From: G963667425 sp963667425 [NCBI: bacterium]
GTDB taxonomy: Bacteria; UBP6; UBA1177
Length of the DNA stretch: 64,000 nucleotides
Reading direction: 5' to 3'
NCBI GenBank assembly: GCA_963667425.1
Contig: OY763407.1
Span: forward strand, 2,852,001 to 2,916,000
Shown: positions 8,327-18,214 of the stretch, one piece after another
Layout of the letters: each line of letters opens with the position of its first letter
Position numbering within the stretch: the stretch's first letter is position 1
Translations under genes and position numbers: made by a program
Notes under the pieces: model-generated
Told to the model about the DNA's origin: nothing
The model's database searches: none
Seen by the model: the letters and a program-made list of their open reading frames with translations, nothing else

Positions 8327-9586
8327 GTGAAAGAGGCTAGTCTTAAATATCATAGAGAACCTGTTCCTGGTAAAATAGAGATTACAACTACAAAACCTTG
8401 CGAGAATCAGAATGATTTATCGCTTGCTTATACTCCTGGTGTTGCAGCTCCTTGTCTTGAGATTGCAAAACATGAGGATCTTGTTTATGAGTATACCGGC
8501 AAGGGGAATCTTGTTGCTGTTATTTCCGATGGTACTGCTGTTCTTGGTCTTGGTGATATAGGTCCTGCGGCAGGCAAACCTGTTATGGAGGGTAAATCGG
8601 TTCTTTTTAAACGCTTCGGCGGTGTAAATGCTTTTGATATCGAGCTTGCTGAAAAGGATCCTGATAAGCTTATTGAAATTATTGCTTCGATGGAACCTAG
8701 TTTCGGCGGTATTAATCTTGAGGATATCAGTTCACCAAGATGTTTTAAGATCGAGCGTGAACTTATTAAAAGAATGAATATTCCTGTTTTTCATGATGAT
8801 CAGCATGGTACGGCTGTTATTGCAGGTGCCGGTGTGATTAATGCTCTTGATATTTTTAATAAGGATATTTCAAAGATAAAGGTTGCTATGAGTGGTGCCG
8901 GTGCTGCTGCGGTTTCGATTGCTGAGCATCTTGTTGCTCTTGGCGTAAACAGGAATAATATTTTTGCTGCTGATAGCAAGGGTGTTCTCTATAATGGCAG
9001 AGATGAGATGAAGAGTATTTATCATGAAGTGCTTTACAGAGATACTGATGCCAGAAAGCTTGCTGATATTATGGATGGCGCTGATCTTTTTATCGGTGTT
9101 TCGGTTAAGGGTCTTGTTTCAAAGGATATGATAAAATCTATGGCTAAACATCCTATTATTTTTCCTATGGCTAATCCAGATCCTGAGATTACTTATGAGG
9201 AGGTTAAGTCTGTCTGTCCTGATTCTGTTATTGGTACCGGTAGAAGTGATTATCCTAATCAGGTTAATAATGTTCTCGGTTTCCCTGCTATTTTCAGAGG
9301 TGCTCTTGATATCAGAGCTCGTGCTATTACTGAAAATATGAAGATTGCTGCAACGCACGCTCTTGCAAGAGTTGCCAGAATGGATGTTCCTGAAAATGTT
9401 CTTAAGGCTTACGGACTTAAAGAGCTTAAATTCGGTGCTGATTATGTTATTCCAAAACCGTTTGACAGAAGAGTTCTTGTTGAAGAGGCTGGAAGTGTTG
9501 CTGAAGCTGGTATTAAAGATGGTGTGGCAAGAATTGATATTGATATTGACGAGTATAAGAAAAATCTTGCTGCAAAGTGGCTTTAA
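8327..9586 (+). CDS. NAD(P)-dependent malic enzyme (oxaloacetate-decarboxylating)
   Basis: This 419-residue enzyme converts malate to pyruvate and CO2 with reduction of NAD(P). It has the bacterial short malic-enzyme form: [12 protein letters not shown] with the catalytic Tyr, [17 protein letters not shown] with the catalytic Lys, [11 protein letters not shown] and the metal-binding HDDQHGTA. The nucleotide-binding part follows ([14 protein letters not shown]) and it closes with NPDPEI and [11 protein letters not shown]. It lacks the phosphotransacetylase domain of MaeB-type fusions. The start is GTG with GCGGAG 6 nt upstream. Cofactor preference cannot be settled by eye. Its stop overlaps that of the next, convergent gene. 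Confidence 0.95.
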   Translation: MKEASLKYHREPVPGKIEITTTKPCENQNDLSLAYTPGVAAPCLEIAKHEDLVYEYTGKGNLVAVISDGTAVLGLGDIGPAAGKPVMEGKSVLFKRFGGVNAFDIELAEKDPDKLIEIIASMEPSFGGINLEDISSPRCFKIERELIKRMNIPVFHDDQHGTAVIAGAGVINALDIFNKDISKIKVAMSGAGAAAVSIAEHLVALGVNRNNIFAADSKGVLYNGRDEMKSIYHEVLYRDTDARKLADIMDGADLFIGVSVKGLVSKDMIKSMAKHPIIFPMANPDPEITYEEVKSVCPDSVIGTGRSDYPNQVNNVLGFPAIFRGALDIRARAITENMKIAATHALARVARMDVPENVLKAYGLKELKFGADYVIPKPFDRRVLVEEAGSVAEAGIKDGVARIDIDIDEYKKNLAAKWL

Positions 9587-10581
9587 GGTACGATTACACA
9601 GATAGTTATCTCTTCCTGTGATGCTTCTGTAAGTGAGATCTTAAGCAGATATGTTACAGGTTCTTCCCCTTTGTTTTCATAAAAATCATTTTTTAATATT
9701 ATCTTAAATGTAAGTTCTGTTCCGTCTGCAACGCTGTAGAAAGTTGTTTCATCTTTGCTTTCATATCCTGTTTCAGGGTTTGCTGAGTCCGGTTCAATTG
9801 ACTGTATGAACTTTGATGCATCTGTTTCGTAGGTTTCTACCGGCGTTATAGTGGTTGATACATCGATTGGTGATTCTGTTGTGATATGATCAAAAGTCAC
9901 AGTTTTTATGATTTCATCTTCAGAGTTATATTGAAGAACAGCATAAAGATTTTTTGTTTCAGATATTTTGTCGTAAGGATCTGTCGGATCTGTGCCTGCT
10001 ATTATTTCGGTAAGGTCATCATAACCATCGCCATCTGTATCTTTTGAACAGGAATTTGTCCCTTCTACAAGTTCCTGTTTATCTGTAAGTCCATCGTTAT
10101 CGCTGTCTTCATCGAGATAATCCGGTGTTCCATCGCCATCTGTATCAACTGGTGTGTTGGGATCGCGTCCTGCTTCTATTTTATCAGAAAGTCCGTCATT
10201 GTCAGAATCTTTATCAAGAAAATCGGGAATATCATCGTAATCTGAATCAAGTGGGCAATATGGGTCATCTCCTGCTTCAACAGAATCAGGTATCCCATCA
10301 CCATCAGAATCGCTATCAAGATAGTTGGCAACACCATCTCCGTCAGTATCTTCTTTACCCTCTAAGGTGTCTGGTATTCCATCACCATCAGTATCTCTCG
10401 GTGGTGGAATATACTCTTCATCATTTTCCTCTGTGGGATATTCATTTTTATAGTTGTCGATATCATAATCGTTAAATGAATCAATGTCGGTTTTATTTTC
10501 GTCAGTATTAATCTTATTGCTTGAGTCATCACATGATATCAGCATTAAAATTAAGATAAAGAGTGCAAAATAAGTTTTCAT
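9583..10581 (-). CDS. Ca-binding-repeat lipoprotein, paralog lacking the VWA domain
   Basis: The 332-residue product has a lipoprotein signal (LISC) and an acidic linker, then about six thrombospondin-type-3-like repeats of the form DxDGDGxPDxLD, which bind calcium in related proteins. The C-terminal 120 residues form a beta-rich domain starting LYAVLQYNS and ending in ICVIVP. The ATG at 10581 has AGAGGA at proper spacing; a longer frame adds eight residues without a better site. It is a paralog of the next gene on the same strand but lacks that gene's von Willebrand A domain. Its TAA shares TTAA with the malic enzyme stop on the other strand. Confidence 0.85.
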   Translation of the reverse strand: MKTYFALFILILMLISCDDSSNKINTDENKTDIDSFNDYDIDNYKNEYPTEENDEEYIPPPRDTDGDGIPDTLEGKEDTDGDGVANYLDSDSDGDGIPDSVEAGDDPYCPLDSDYDDIPDFLDKDSDNDGLSDKIEAGRDPNTPVDTDGDGTPDYLDEDSDNDGLTDKQELVEGTNSCSKDTDGDGYDDLTEIIAGTDPTDPYDKISETKNLYAVLQYNSEDEIIKTVTFDHITTESPIDVSTTITPVETYETDASKFIQSIEPDSANPETGYESKDETTFYSVADGTELTFKIILKNDFYENKGEEPVTYLLKISLTEASQEEITICVIVP

Positions 10582-10613
10582 GATAATCCTCTTTGTTGTA
10601 ATCATGTTAAAAA

Positions 10614-10641
10614 AGGATAACTTTTGATTAATTTATGTCAA
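10614..10641 (-). promoter_or_regulatory. Candidate promoter of the Ca-repeat lipoprotein
   Basis: On the minus strand TTGACA (10641-10636), 16 bases, then TATCCT (10619-10614), about 33 bases before the ATG at 10581. The -35 box is perfect; the -10 box matches at four positions. Confidence 0.45.
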
Positions 10642-10688
10642 GAAAGTTTAATTGGTTTGTTTGTGAAGATTAGTGATTTAAGCGAATT

Positions 10689-12500
10689 TTACATGATTCC
10701 TTTACCGGGAACAACTATGTTGATTTCCCTGCTGCTAAGAATAGCTCCTGCACCCATAACGCTGATTTTTGCTTTGTATACGTAAGGTTCCGAGCCGTTA
10801 GGATTATGAAAATCGTTTTTAAATCTGATGTTGAATGTTACTTCTGTTCCAGGCTGAACATTGTAGAAAGTTGTTGCGTCTTTGCTTGCATATCCACTTT
10901 CAGGGTCTGCTGAAACAGGTTCTGAACCAACTATGAATTTTGTTATGTCTATGTCATATTGTTCAAGTGGTTTTGTTGCTGTTGTAACATCCATTTCAAA
11001 GTATGTTGTAAGTGCAACAACTGCATCTGCAATCTGTCCTGACATTCCTGTTCCGTCAGCTGCAATTGTGAAGTTGAAATTCTCACCTGTTTCTCTGTTT
11101 CTTGTGCTTGTTTCGTTTGCTACTGTGTCATAATTCTTTGAAAGGTCTCCTTCAGAACCTACACCATTTGATTCGATTCCGATAAATTTTGCACCGATGT
11201 TGTTCATGGCAAGAACTGCATCAGCCATTGAATGACCTTCTTCACCCTGTTTCCATGCGTAACCGCCTGCATCATCACCGAACATGTCCCAGAAGTTGGA
11301 ACTGCCATCGTCAACAGGATAATCAACCATCTCTTCATCACCAACCATAACAAATATTGGAAGTGCGCCTTCTCTGTAGCAGAGACCGCCGATATTTCCT
11401 TCGGAAGTTGAACAATCTGCCGGATCAATGGATATTGCTTCACTGGTTAAACCACCCATAAATCCACCCATGCTCTGTACAAGAGTTGCATTCAAACCTT
11501 CTCCGGTTGCCGCCTGATAAATAGTTTCAATGTAAAGTTCTTCACCACCGCTGATTTCAGGTAGATTATCCATGGCGGATTCAGCTTCAGTCATATTTGT
11601 TGTAACATTAAGGTCTACTTTAAAGGCTTCATCTTTACCTGTGTCCATAAAGTGTGCAACACCGAACGCACTGCTTATATCCGGAAGGGCTGCTGCAACT
11701 TTTGTCATAGCTTCTTCTTTAAGACCTGTTTTTAGATTTGCAAGTTCTCCACCCATTGAACCTGAAAGGTCAATAAGAATTGCAACGTCTATTGCATCAA
11801 CTTCTGTGTCAAAAGAGAGCTCTTTTGTAACTGCATCCGGAGCCTGATATGGAAGTACAACATAAAAAAGACTTGCAGGAATTGTGCTGTCTGCATCTGT
11901 AGGATCACTTCCGTATGCTATTTCAGCAAGGTCATCACTTCCGTCGCCATCAGTGTCTTTCTGAAGAGGATTTGTTCCTCCTGCTAATTCTTCTTTATCT
12001 GAGAGACCATCATTATCACTATCTCTGTCAAGATAATCAGGTTTGCCGTCACCATCAGTATCTGTAGGATGTCTTGGGTCTGTTCCTGCTTCTGCTGCGT
12101 CATTAAGTCCATCACCATCAGAATCTTTATCAAGAAAGTCAGGAATATCGTCATAATCTGAATCTATTGGATTCAGTGTATCTCCGCCAGCTTCAACTGT
12201 ATCGGGAATTCCATCGCCATCTGCATCTTCATCGAGATAGTTTGCCAGGCCGTCACCATCAGTATCTTCCTTTCCTTCAAGTTTGTTTGGAATTCCATCT
12301 TTGTCATCGTCTTTGTCAAGCCATGGATCATATGTATCTTCATCCGGAGTTACAGGGCTGTTGTCTAGATCAGGAACATTGCTGTCTTCATCTACGGTTG
12401 GATTTAAATCTCCATCTGTAGGTTCTTCGTCATCTGAACCGCCACATGCGGTCAAAAAAAGCATTGTAAATGCAAGTAATAAACTGAGCCACTTAATCAC
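10689..12500 (-). CDS. Ca-binding-repeat lipoprotein with von Willebrand factor A domain
   Basis: The 603-residue product has a lipoprotein signal (LTAC at residue 19), an acidic linker and about seven DxDGDG repeats (residues 60-205). A von Willebrand A domain follows, with the metal-ion-dependent adhesion site DLSGS starting at Asp244. The C-terminal domain (starting about YDIDITKFI) is also found in the neighbouring paralog. Such proteins usually mediate calcium-dependent adhesion at the cell surface. The start is GTG, with a strong AAGGAGG 6 nt before it. It lies alone downstream of its own promoter. Confidence 0.88.
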   Translation of the reverse strand: MIKWLSLLLAFTMLFLTACGGSDDEEPTDGDLNPTVDEDSNVPDLDNSPVTPDEDTYDPWLDKDDDKDGIPNKLEGKEDTDGDGLANYLDEDADGDGIPDTVEAGGDTLNPIDSDYDDIPDFLDKDSDGDGLNDAAEAGTDPRHPTDTDGDGKPDYLDRDSDNDGLSDKEELAGGTNPLQKDTDGDGSDDLAEIAYGSDPTDADSTIPASLFYVVLPYQAPDAVTKELSFDTEVDAIDVAILIDLSGSMGGELANLKTGLKEEAMTKVAAALPDISSAFGVAHFMDTGKDEAFKVDLNVTTNMTEAESAMDNLPEISGGEELYIETIYQAATGEGLNATLVQSMGGFMGGLTSEAISIDPADCSTSEGNIGGLCYREGALPIFVMVGDEEMVDYPVDDGSSNFWDMFGDDAGGYAWKQGEEGHSMADAVLAMNNIGAKFIGIESNGVGSEGDLSKNYDTVANETSTRNRETGENFNFTIAADGTGMSGQIADAVVALTTYFEMDVTTATKPLEQYDIDITKFIVGSEPVSADPESGYASKDATTFYNVQPGTEVTFNIRFKNDFHNPNGSEPYVYKAKISVMGAGAILSSREINIVVPGKGIM

Positions 12501-12541
12501 GGCAGCCTCCTTTTAGGTGAAATTAAAACCAACACGAGAGA

Positions 12542-12569
12542 ATTATATAATTTAATGAACTAAAATCAA
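12542..12569 (-). promoter_or_regulatory. Candidate promoter of the VWA lipoprotein
   Basis: Minus strand TTGATT (12569-12564), 16 bases, TATAAT (12547-12542), about 42 bases before the GTG start. The perfect -10 box makes this one of the clearer sigma-70 type sites in the window. Confidence 0.5.
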
Positions 12570-12589
12570 CTGTAAATTTGTAAGTAATT

Positions 12590-13738
12590 TTATTGCAGCA
12601 TTTCAAGTTCGTCAAAATTTCTGTATAGTGTAAGCAGATCGAGTATGAAATTGTATTTATCTGTTTTATCTACAAGTATTTCGGTGATTATTTTCCCAAG
12701 ACCAGGTCCCATCATATAGCCTTGACCGCACATTCCAACATTTAAGAAAAGGTTTGATATTTCTTTTACATAGCTGACTATAGGATAACCATCAGGTGTC
12801 ATTGGATAGAGTCCTCTCCATGTTCTTCTGATTTTGAGATTTTTCAATCGAGGATATAAGTTGAGCATTCTTTTTGAAACAAGCGGAAGGAACGATGATG
12901 TGTTGTCTATGTCTTTGCCGTAAATTGAAGGTTTAGGAGTAATACAGAATACCACCTGTCCTTCACTGTTCTGATAGAAGTAGTAATTTGATGATGTTTC
13001 TGATTCCCGTATATCAACTACCATTGGATCAAAGAAATGATTAACCGGTTCTGTTATTCCTGCTTCGTGACAGTCGGGATATACAGGAATGTCAACTCCG
13101 CACATTGCTCCGATTTCTCTTGCACTGCTTCCGGCAGCGTTTATTATAATTTCTGCGCTGTATTCATCTTTTGTTGTTTTGACAAGAGTGATTCTGGAAT
13201 TATTTATCTGCATGGAGGTTACTTCTTCGTTAAAGAAGAACTCTACGCCATGTTTTTTTGCAAGCCTGTAGTATGCTCCTGATGTCATTATTGGAGATGC
13301 ACTTCCATCTTTAGGTGAAAATGTTCCGCCTCTAAGGTTTTCCATATTTATGCCGGGTACAAGCTCATTTATTTTTTCAGGAGAGATCCAGTCTATGTCA
13401 AGGTCATAACTTTTCTGAACTTCAAGAAGTTTCTTTAATTTGATTTCAGTTGACTCGTCATATACAGGGTAAAGATATCCGCCTTCAAACCAGCCGATGT
13501 CTTCTCCGTGTTCCTTTTGAAAATTCTTTATTATTTCAATTGATTTCTGGCATATTTTTATTTTTGCAGGATCTGAATGGGTGGCTCTTAAACCTCCGAT
13601 GGCTGCTCTGTTCTGTCCTCTTCCTTGTGATGGAAGCTTTTCTATAACTCCAACTTTAAGATTTCTTTCAGCCAGATAGTAAGCAAGAGGGAGTCCCGTG
13701 CTTCCTGCACCGATTATCAGAATATCATAGTTTTTCAT
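12590..13738 (-). CDS. FAD-dependent amine/amino-acid dehydrogenase subunit (DAO family)
   Basis: This 382-residue flavoprotein has an N-terminal FAD-binding motif DILIIGAGSTGLPLAYYLAE and the family segments INAAGSSAREIGAMCGVDIP and RRTWRGLYPMTPDGYPIV, with GMCGQGYMMGPGLG at the C-terminal flavin contact. This is the D-amino-acid oxidase fold seen in sarcosine oxidase beta, HcnC, and opine or proline dehydrogenase subunits. It starts 12 nt after the stop of the Fe-S flavoprotein gene, so the two should form one complex that oxidises an amino acid or amine and passes electrons to the Fe-S partner. The substrate cannot be told. Confidence 0.85.
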   Translation of the reverse strand: MKNYDILIIGAGSTGLPLAYYLAERNLKVGVIEKLPSQGRGQNRAAIGGLRATHSDPAKIKICQKSIEIIKNFQKEHGEDIGWFEGGYLYPVYDESTEIKLKKLLEVQKSYDLDIDWISPEKINELVPGINMENLRGGTFSPKDGSASPIMTSGAYYRLAKKHGVEFFFNEEVTSMQINNSRITLVKTTKDEYSAEIIINAAGSSAREIGAMCGVDIPVYPDCHEAGITEPVNHFFDPMVVDIRESETSSNYYFYQNSEGQVVFCITPKPSIYGKDIDNTSSFLPLVSKRMLNLYPRLKNLKIRRTWRGLYPMTPDGYPIVSYVKEISNLFLNVGMCGQGYMMGPGLGKIITEILVDKTDKYNFILDLLTLYRNFDELEMLQ

Positions 13739-13750
13739 TATTTCTTTCCT

Positions 13751-15811
13751 CTATTTTTCATTTATAAAAGTTTCTAATGATGTTTCAACTGTAAGAGGTC
13801 TTGGTCTCCCTTTTGTTACATCTTTCCAATCTACTCCTGCTTTTCTGAAAACCATCGGCATAAGTGCTGAACATGTTTTTGAACCGCATGCTCCCATTCC
13901 GACACGAATTTGTTTAAGCTGTGCTATGTCTCTTACATCATTTTCTTTTATAAAATCTACTATTTCTTTTACTGTAACCATTTCACAGCGGCATACAATT
14001 CCATTATCAGGGAGTACTTTAAATGTTGCATTGTCCTCGTTTAAAGTTTCTTTTTCATCCTGAACTCTTATCCCTGAAACTTTTGTAGCTATATTTAATG
14101 GAACTTTTACTGTGACAAGTGTCGTTTTATATTTCTTATTGAATCTTATTCCTGTAACTTCAGCTGTTACAAGATAATTGCCGTCAGCGTCTGTAACTTT
14201 TATCAAATCCCCTTTGTCGAATTCAATGTTAAATTCGTGTGCCAGCATAACTTCAGCTTCGGTTTCAGATATTTTTTTTGCAAGAGTTATTGCAAGTCCC
14301 GGGCATACTGCAACACAAAGTCCGCATCCGCTGCAATCACCTGAAAGCTCAGGAATATCCATGATGGTTTCAAGATTATCTTTCAGTGTAATTGCCTTGT
14401 TGGGGCATACAGTTGTGCATGGATTACATGGGATTTCCTGATTACATGTAAATATTGGCTGGAATTTTTCTGTAAGAGTTATTTCTTCTCTTGTGTGAAT
14501 TTTTCCCGGTCTTGATTTGAGAACTTCCGATTTTGATATATAGCTATTATCTATCTCAATATTTTTACCAAGAAGATTTGCCATTTTCATAGCTGCAAGT
14601 TTTCCACCAAACATTGCACTTGATGCTTCAGCTATTTCATCGGCATCACCTGCTTTTATAACTTTGAAACCAAATTTTGCCGCCATTTCATAAAGTTCAT
14701 CAGCCGCTGCAAGTCCTGCTGCAACCAGTACTGTATCAACTTTATATGTTTTTGCAGTTTCAAGTATCGGATTGTAATTGTTGTCAACATCTGCAACTGT
14801 TATCTGTTCCACTTTACCATTTCCTTCAACTGAAACGACAGTTTTTGAAAGATATATAGGAACGCCCATTCTTTTTATTTTGTCTGCATGAACTTTGTAT
14901 CCTGATATTTTATCTGCAATTTCAACTATTCCTGCAACATTTATTCCTGCCTGAAGTGCATGATATGCTCCGATGAGTCCAACGTTGCCGCTTCCAATGA
15001 TAAATATTTTTTCAGCTGCTTTTACCTGATCTCTGTTTACTATTGTCTGAAATGCTCCTGCACCGTAAACTCCTGGAAGTGTGTTTCCATCAAAAGCAAG
15101 TGAGCGTTCTCTTGCTCCTGCCGATACGACAATTCCTTCAAATGAAGCAAGATGATAATTTTTGTTATCAACGAGAATTCCTGCTTTTTTATCTTTATAT
15201 ATTGCTACAACTGATGCATTTCTGTAAATTGTTATGTTTTCTATAGATTCTGCCTTTTCTTCAAGAATTTGAGCTATATCTATTCCTCTTGTTCCAGCAT
15301 AGCAATCTGTTTCACTGCCGAAGAATTTATGTGTCTGGAGAAGAAGTTTTCCTCCCAGTTTTTCCTTGTCATCAACAAGAATAACTTTAAAACCCATGTT
15401 GCCAAGTTCTATTGCAGAATTAAGTCCTGCCGGACCTGCACCAATAACCAGAACGTCACATTCTTTCTCAATAATTTCAAATTTATGAGGTGCATCATTT
15501 TCTGATGGTAAAGTTGGCAACCCTTTTAGTGATTCAACTTTCATGTTTTCTTTAAGTGGTGTTATACAGCTTTTTACAGGCGTTCCATCAATCACTACAG
15601 TGCACTGGCTGCATTGTCCGTTTGCACAGAAAATACCTTGAGGTGCATCGTTTTTTTTATGAAATGAAAATGTTCTGATATTATTGGCAAACAGTGCAGT
15701 TGAAACCATTTCTCCTTCAAACCCCTTAAGGGGGGTTCCATCGAAAGTAAAAGTTACCTCTTTTTTTTCTTTAAGGGGTTTCACTACGGGGTGTTTTGAA
15801 ATCCTGACCAT
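13751..15811 (-). CDS. Multi-cofactor Fe-S/FAD dehydrogenase subunit (HcnA-HcnB-like fusion)
   Basis: The 686-residue product fuses four modules. Residues about 15-90 form a 2Fe-2S domain (CANGQCSQC, later Cys in VKSC). About 110-430 is a pyridine-nucleotide disulfide-type FAD domain (VLVIGAGPAGLNSAIELG, then IIGSGNVGLIGAYHA). Then come two 4Fe-4S motifs, CNQEIPCNPCTTVCP and CSGCGLCVAVCP; the first has an unusual CX5C opening. The C-terminus is a BFD-like 2Fe-2S domain with CRCEMVTVKEIVDF and GACGSKTC. This matches sarcosine oxidase alpha and the HcnA plus HcnB pair of dye-linked dehydrogenases. With the downstream DAO-type subunit it likely oxidises an amino acid or imino acid. TTGACA at 15880-15875 upstream may be its -35 box. 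Confidence 0.88.
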   Translation of the reverse strand: MVRISKHPVVKPLKEKKEVTFTFDGTPLKGFEGEMVSTALFANNIRTFSFHKKNDAPQGIFCANGQCSQCTVVIDGTPVKSCITPLKENMKVESLKGLPTLPSENDAPHKFEIIEKECDVLVIGAGPAGLNSAIELGNMGFKVILVDDKEKLGGKLLLQTHKFFGSETDCYAGTRGIDIAQILEEKAESIENITIYRNASVVAIYKDKKAGILVDNKNYHLASFEGIVVSAGARERSLAFDGNTLPGVYGAGAFQTIVNRDQVKAAEKIFIIGSGNVGLIGAYHALQAGINVAGIVEIADKISGYKVHADKIKRMGVPIYLSKTVVSVEGNGKVEQITVADVDNNYNPILETAKTYKVDTVLVAAGLAAADELYEMAAKFGFKVIKAGDADEIAEASSAMFGGKLAAMKMANLLGKNIEIDNSYISKSEVLKSRPGKIHTREEITLTEKFQPIFTCNQEIPCNPCTTVCPNKAITLKDNLETIMDIPELSGDCSGCGLCVAVCPGLAITLAKKISETEAEVMLAHEFNIEFDKGDLIKVTDADGNYLVTAEVTGIRFNKKYKTTLVTVKVPLNIATKVSGIRVQDEKETLNEDNATFKVLPDNGIVCRCEMVTVKEIVDFIKENDVRDIAQLKQIRVGMGACGSKTCSALMPMVFRKAGVDWKDVTKGRPRPLTVETSLETFINEK

Positions 15812-16012
15812 TACAGTTTCGTCCTCAAATGTTGTTAAATAAAGTCAGATAAAACTAAATCTCTGCTTTATGAATGTCAAGAAATTTAATGTTATTGAAA
15901 TAAAATATTTCTGCTTTTTATATTGCAGTTATAATTGGATTTTTAAGTATTATTAACACTAATATATATGTTTTAAAAAAAGAAAAATATTATAAAATAA
16001 ATTAAAGTTATT

Positions 16013-17569
16013 CTATCTGACGCATCTTACATAGTTAAAACTGTTTCTGTGTGCGGGTCCGATAAACCCAAGATAGAAACTTATTGCCCAGATTTTGTCT
16101 TTTTCTGTATGTGTTGAAGTCCAGAACCATCCGGTATCTCCATAAGTGGAATATTTGCCGTTTGATGAAAATCCGCAGCCGTTACACCATGAAGATGAAC
16201 ATTTTGATGTAACACAGTAATCTGTTATTTTACATTTACCTGAAGAGACTGTTGCAGGACAGTTTTTTATAAGTTGCCTGAGTTCTGATACTGATGGCAT
16301 TCTCCAGTCGGTTTTCCCTTTTTCTATAAGTTCTTCGCAGTAGCTGTCTGCATCGCTGAAAATCATTTTCTTTTCTGATCTCTCAGACCATTCTCTATAT
16401 TTTGGTGCCATGACAGCTTTTATCGGAAGTATTGTTTTTTCTTTAAGTGATATTTTCTTTTTAAACTGCTGAAGATCTGAAACCAGTTTTATTTCAGAAC
16501 TGCATAATGGAATTTTATATGTACCTGGAGTTATACCTATTTTATTTTCATCAATATATATGTCAGCTTCTATATCATTTCCGTCTTCATCCTGAGCGGA
16601 CACTTTAACTGCCGATTCTCTGTCTGTTAATTTAAGGTCTATCTTCTTATGCTGATTTTTATTTACTATAAAATTTTCTCCTGTGGAGTAATAACATTTT
16701 CCTGCGGTTTGAATTTTGTGTGCTCCGGGAGATATGATTTTTTTGTTTATCGGAGTTTTTCCTATTTTCATTCCATCAAGAATTATCTCTACAGGTTTTT
16801 CCGATTTTACAGTGATCCATCCAAAATTTGCTTCAAGGTTATATTTCAATGTCATTCCTTTTTTTATTATTTCAATTTTGTTTGCCGGCTGATAATTTTC
16901 AATCTGCATTGATATTTCGTGTTTTCCTAATGTTAGCATTTTGGAGCAGGGTGTGCTTTGGCATACTATTTTTCCATCGACAAGTACAAAAGCTTTTGCA
17001 GGTGAGCTGTTAAATTTAATTATTGTTTCATTTCCATTTTCAATATTCCATTCTTCTTTTTCCTCTTCTATAATTCCTGTCTGAAAGCTTTTGTTTCCTC
17101 CAAAATAAAAACTGTCTATGGTTTTGTAGAGTTCTTTTTCAGTGCAGTCAAATTTGTTTTCCCATGTATATGTTCCGGCTCTTTTTTCAACATCGAATAT
17201 GCTTATGCTTATCTGACAGGTTCCGGTATATAGTTCTTTTATCTTGGTGTTTACAAGAAAATTAGCCTGAAGCTGTTCAGTCATTGAGAGCTGGCATTTT
17301 TCATCAACACACTGTTTCCTGCTTTCCTCCATTGTTTCTTCTATCGCCTGCTGTAATGCCGAATCTCTGTCTGATTTGGGAATCATCCAGTATTTTCCTG
17401 TAGACTGAAATTTCGTGAATATGTAGTCGGTAATCTTTGATATTGATGTTTCATTTATGATTTTGTCTTCATTTTGTATATCCATTACTGCAATACGGTT
17501 TTTTTCTTGTCCGGTAATGGCTGTTGACAAAATTATAATAAGCAGAATTGATGAGATTATGTTTTTCAT
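16013..17569 (-). CDS. Exported TolB/CsgG-like N-domain, PEGA repeats and DUF1566 protein
   Basis: The 518-residue product has an N-terminal signal peptide (residues 1-20, no lipobox). Residues about 22-150 resemble the nucleotide-free TolB/CsgG-like domain (RIAVMDIQ ... TDYIFTKF ... CVDEKCQLSM). Three to four PEGA-type beta repeats follow (VLVDGKIVCQSTPC, IILDGMKIGKTPI, IYIDENKIGITPG). The C-terminal 130 residues are a DUF1566/Lcl-type domain: WRMPSVSELRQLI, a Cys-rich insert, FWTSTH and the closing NSFNYVRCVR. It is probably periplasmic or surface-bound. It is transcribed divergently from the flagellar operon. A role in envelope or flagellar assembly is only a guess. Confidence 0.75.
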   Translation of the reverse strand: MKNIISSILLIIILSTAITGQEKNRIAVMDIQNEDKIINETSISKITDYIFTKFQSTGKYWMIPKSDRDSALQQAIEETMEESRKQCVDEKCQLSMTEQLQANFLVNTKIKELYTGTCQISISIFDVEKRAGTYTWENKFDCTEKELYKTIDSFYFGGNKSFQTGIIEEEKEEWNIENGNETIIKFNSSPAKAFVLVDGKIVCQSTPCSKMLTLGKHEISMQIENYQPANKIEIIKKGMTLKYNLEANFGWITVKSEKPVEIILDGMKIGKTPINKKIISPGAHKIQTAGKCYYSTGENFIVNKNQHKKIDLKLTDRESAVKVSAQDEDGNDIEADIYIDENKIGITPGTYKIPLCSSEIKLVSDLQQFKKKISLKEKTILPIKAVMAPKYREWSERSEKKMIFSDADSYCEELIEKGKTDWRMPSVSELRQLIKNCPATVSSGKCKITDYCVTSKCSSSWCNGCGFSSNGKYSTYGDTGWFWTSTHTEKDKIWAISFYLGFIGPAHRNSFNYVRCVR

Positions 17570-17688
17570 TCGATTCCCCCCAGAATCATAATATTTAAAG
17601 TAAGTTTAATCTGTTTTTTTAATATTTCAATTTTTAATTCTATGCATGGGTGTTCAGAAAGAGAGAGTTCTTTAAAGAATTGGTTTTA

Positions 17689-17704
17689 TGGAACGCTTTT
17701 TGCA
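17689..17704 (+). promoter_or_regulatory. Sigma-54 type promoter of the flagellar operon
   Basis: TGGAACGCTTTTTGCA fits the -24/-12 consensus TGGCACG-N4-TTGCW with two mismatches; the invariant GG and GC are correctly spaced. It ends 37 bases before the flgB ATG. Sigma-54 control of basal-body and hook genes is common in flagellar hierarchies. No enhancer-binding activator lies in this window. Confidence 0.8.
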
Positions 17705-17741
17705 AAGTTAGCTGTGATAAAATGTTTGTTTAGGTGGTTTG

Positions 17742-18197
17742 ATGAAGATTTTTGATGTAAATATTGATGCTTTGGAAGCTGATCTTTCTTTTCGTCTGAA
17801 AAGACAGAATCTTATTTCAAGTAATCTCGCAAATGCCGATACACCAGGATACCGTTCAAAGGATATTCGTTTTGATGAAGCTTTGAAAGATGTTTATGAT
17901 GAGGAACATAATCAGATTGCTTATGATGCTTCAGGAAATGTCATTCATGGTGAAAAAGTTGATATTGAAAAAACTGATTCGAATCATCTTGATCTGCTTC
18001 TTGATGACGGTATGAAAAGCGAGCCTTATTTTGATAATTATGTTGTTCAGGCTCCGGGTATTGATGAAAATGATGTGGATATTGACAGAGAAATGGGAAG
18101 AATGGCGGAAAACTCTCTGATGTATTCGGCTTCTTCTATTGCTATAAAAAAGAAACTCGGCTTTTTGAAGTATGCAGCTTCGGAAGGTGGAAAGTAG
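17742..18197 (+). CDS. flgB: Flagellar basal-body rod protein FlgB
   Basis: This 151-residue proximal rod subunit has the conserved N-terminal rod motif LISSNLANADTPGYRSKDI and a C-terminal helix with an A-rich MYSASSIAIKKKLGFL segment. Length is normal. The ATG at 17742 has AGGTGG 4 nt upstream; an adjoining TTG three bases earlier is less likely. It is the first gene of an eleven-gene operon running flgB to flgE, behind a sigma-54 type promoter. Confidence 0.97.
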   Translation: MKIFDVNIDALEADLSFRLKRQNLISSNLANADTPGYRSKDIRFDEALKDVYDEEHNQIAYDASGNVIHGEKVDIEKTDSNHLDLLLDDGMKSEPYFDNYVVQAPGIDENDVDIDREMGRMAENSLMYSASSIAIKKKLGFLKYAASEGGK

Positions 18198-18214
18198 TTT
18201 CTTAAGGAGGTTTT

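Noticed and set aside
12283-12516. Plus-strand Ser-rich frame over the acidic lipoprotein start
   Set aside because: Antisense shadow of Asp-rich coding sequence; such runs read as Ser on the other strand.
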